A stretch of DNA of 64,000 nt from positions 62,001 through 126,000 of the forward strand of contig JAFWSH010000023.1 in assembly GCA_017519405.1 (NCBI GenBank), given 5' to 3'. The DNA comes from Clostridia bacterium. Its GTDB lineage: Bacteria; Bacillota; Clostridia; Christensenellales; Aristaeellaceae. The notes below the pieces were generated by a model, which searched no databases, was not told where the DNA came from, and saw nothing but the letters and a program-made list of their open reading frames with translations. The position numbers and the translations under genes were made by a program. Shown here piece after piece: positions 62,552-64,000 of this stretch. Position 1 is the stretch's first letter; the number at the start of each line of letters is the position of its first letter.

Positions 62552-64000
62552 GCGCAAGACCCGAGGAAATCAGCGCCATTATCAAGGCGCAGATTCAGCA
62601 GTATGAGAACCGCTTCGAGATGCGGGAGACCGGCACCGTGATGCAGGTGGGGGACGGCATCGCCTCCATCTACGGTATCCGCAACTGCATGGCCGGCGAG
62701 CTGCTGGAGTTCGACGACGGCTCCATGGGCCTGGCCCAGAACCTGGAGGAGGAGACCGTCTCCGCCGCCCTGCTCTCCACGGGCAGCGGCATCCACGAGG
62801 GCAGCACGGTGAAGCGCACCGGGCGCGTGCTCAGCGTGCCCGTGGGGAAGACCCTGCTGGGCCGGGTGGTGAACGCCCTGGGCGAGCCCATCGACGGCAA
62901 GGGCCCCGTGGTGACGGACCAGAAAAAGCCCATCGAGGCCGAGGCCCCGGGCATCATCGAGCGCAAGAGCGTCTCGGTGCCCCTGCAGACGGGCATCAAG
63001 GCCATCGACTCCATGATCCCCATCGGCCGGGGCCAGCGGGAGCTCATCATCGGCGACCGCCAGACCGGCAAGAGCGAGATCGTCATCGACACCATCCTCA
63101 ACCAGAAAAACACGGGCGTGAAGTGCATCTATGTGGCCATCGGCCAGAAGCAGAGCACCGTGGCCCAGCTGGTGCGGGAGCTGAACAGCCGGGGCGCCAT
63201 GGCCTACACCATCGTGGTGAGCGCCACGGCCTCCGAGTCCGCCGCCCTGCAATATGTGGCCCCCTACGCGGGCTGCGCCATGGCGGAGTATTTCCGGGAG
63301 AAGGGGGAGGACGTGCTCATCGTCTATGACGACCTGAGCAAGCACGCGGTGGCCTACCGGGCCCTGTCCCTGCTGATCCGCCGTCCCCCGGGCCGGGAGG
63401 CCTACCCCGGCGACGTGTTCTACCTCCACTCCCGCCTGCTGGAGCGGGCGGCCTGCGTGGCGCCGGAGTACGGCGGCGGCTCCATCACCGCCCTGCCCCT
63501 CATCGAGACCCAGGCCGGCGACGTCTCCGCCTACATCCCCACCAACGTGATCTCCATCACCGACGGCCAGATCTTCCTGGAGACCGAGCTCTTCCACGCG
63601 GGCATCATGCCGGCCATCAACCCGGGCATCTCCGTGAGCCGGGTGGGCGGCTCCGCCCAGCTCAAGGGCATGAAGAAGGTGGCCGGCGAGCTGAAGCTGC
63701 TCTACAGCCAGTATCGGGAGCTGCAGGCCTTCGCCCAGTTCGGCAGCGACCTGGACGCGGACACCAAGGCCCGGCTGGCCCTGGGGGAGCGGATCGTGGA
63801 GGTCCTCAAGCAGGACCGGCAAAGCCCCGTGCGCCCCGGCTGCCAGATCGTCATCATCTACGCCGTCACCAAGGGCTACCTCAACGACCTGCCCGTGAGC
63901 CAGGTGCACGACTTTGAGCTGACCCTCTACCGCTATCTGGAGGAGTCCTGCCCCAAGCTGCTGGAGCGGCTGGAGGCGGGCTACTACGAGGAGGAGGACG
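62548..64000 (+). CDS. atpA: F0F1 ATP synthase subunit alpha (partial, 3' end outside window)
   Basis: 484 residues visible of about 500. Beta-barrel opening [23 protein letters not shown], nucleotide motif [11 protein letters not shown] (Ser where Thr is more usual), the [20 protein letters not shown] block and [42 protein letters not shown]. Non-catalytic nucleotide-binding subunit of F1. ATG overlaps the atpH stop by 4 nt. Only the C-terminal tip is cut off by the edge. Confidence 0.97.
   Translation, partial: MSARPEEISAIIKAQIQQYENRFEMRETGTVMQVGDGIASIYGIRNCMAGELLEFDDGSMGLAQNLEEETVSAALLSTGSGIHEGSTVKRTGRVLSVPVGKTLLGRVVNALGEPIDGKGPVVTDQKKPIEAEAPGIIERKSVSVPLQTGIKAIDSMIPIGRGQRELIIGDRQTGKSEIVIDTILNQKNTGVKCIYVAIGQKQSTVAQLVRELNSRGAMAYTIVVSATASESAALQYVAPYAGCAMAEYFREKGEDVLIVYDDLSKHAVAYRALSLLIRRPPGREAYPGDVFYLHSRLLERAACVAPEYGGGSITALPLIETQAGDVSAYIPTNVISITDGQIFLETELFHAGIMPAINPGISVSRVGGSAQLKGMKKVAGELKLLYSQYRELQAFAQFGSDLDADTKARLALGERIVEVLKQDRQSPVRPGCQIVIIYAVTKGYLNDLPVSQVHDFELTLYRYLEESCPKLLERLEAGYYEEED

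Overview
The window is a GC-rich (roughly 65% by eye) stretch of a bacterial chromosome with strong GC preference at third codon positions, good Shine-Dalgarno sites and classical sigma-A promoters. The gene content points to an anaerobic Clostridia-type Firmicute: a pyrophosphate-type phosphofructokinase, a Na+-type F-ATPase c subunit, a DUF1667 glycerol-oxidoreductase cluster, an rpsF-ssb-rpsR operon, a GH13_8-like branching enzyme and many secreted proteins. Several solute-binding proteins have Sec signals but no lipobox cysteine, a pattern I associate with Christensenellales-like lineages; that placement is inference. No rRNA, tRNA, CRISPR array, prophage or transposase gene is visible.

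Layout. 1-4.2 kb: lipid/glycan enzymes (partial PlsC-like acyltransferase, GT4), a MATE exporter and a PPK2 kinase. 4.4-8.1 kb: a minus-strand operon of a secreted DUF6273/TPR-like protein, a secreted protein ending in an LHH-type (HNH/EndoVII) nuclease domain, and a four-helix membrane protein; this is the best candidate for an undescribed system. 8.3-12.0 kb: two FAD oxidoreductases, DUF1667 and a small secreted protein. 12.2-15.0 kb: PPi-PFK and purA. 15.2-17.7 kb: rpsB, tsf and a low-GC orphan. 17.8-18.5 kb: repeats plus a promoter-to-terminator non-coding RNA that looks 6S-like. 18.8-22.6 kb: recF, an AAA-CYTH protein and a CE15-like esterase. 22.7-31.4 kb: solute-binding proteins, a YbjN-like protein, a membrane protein, a FecCD-type permease with its ATPase, and a LamG protein. 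31.6-38.3 kb: GH113-like hydrolase, aroB, a small secreted protein, glgB with a histone-H1-like tail, and a GH43 protein.

38.4-41.4 kb: metNIQ preceded by a consensus promoter, a 26-codon cysteine-rich leader ORF and a terminator, an apparent cysteine attenuator. 41.5-46.1 kb: secA and rpsF-ssb-rpsR. 46.3-58.6 kb: all branched-chain amino acid genes on the minus strand. ilvBNC is headed by a Leu/Val-rich leader peptide and terminator and closed by another terminator; then come a PASTA protein and a secreted propeller-like protein, then ilvD-leuACDB. 58.6-59.5 kb: a sugar nucleotidyltransferase. 59.7 kb to the end: atpI-B-E-F-H-A, with atpA cut by the window edge.

Four families of short GC-rich hairpin repeats recur in gene gaps (12.05, 17.9, 25.1 and 44.4 kb, with a remnant at 31.5 kb). 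Most divergent gene pairs are separated by readable promoters with 17-nt spacers, which helped fix several start codons.
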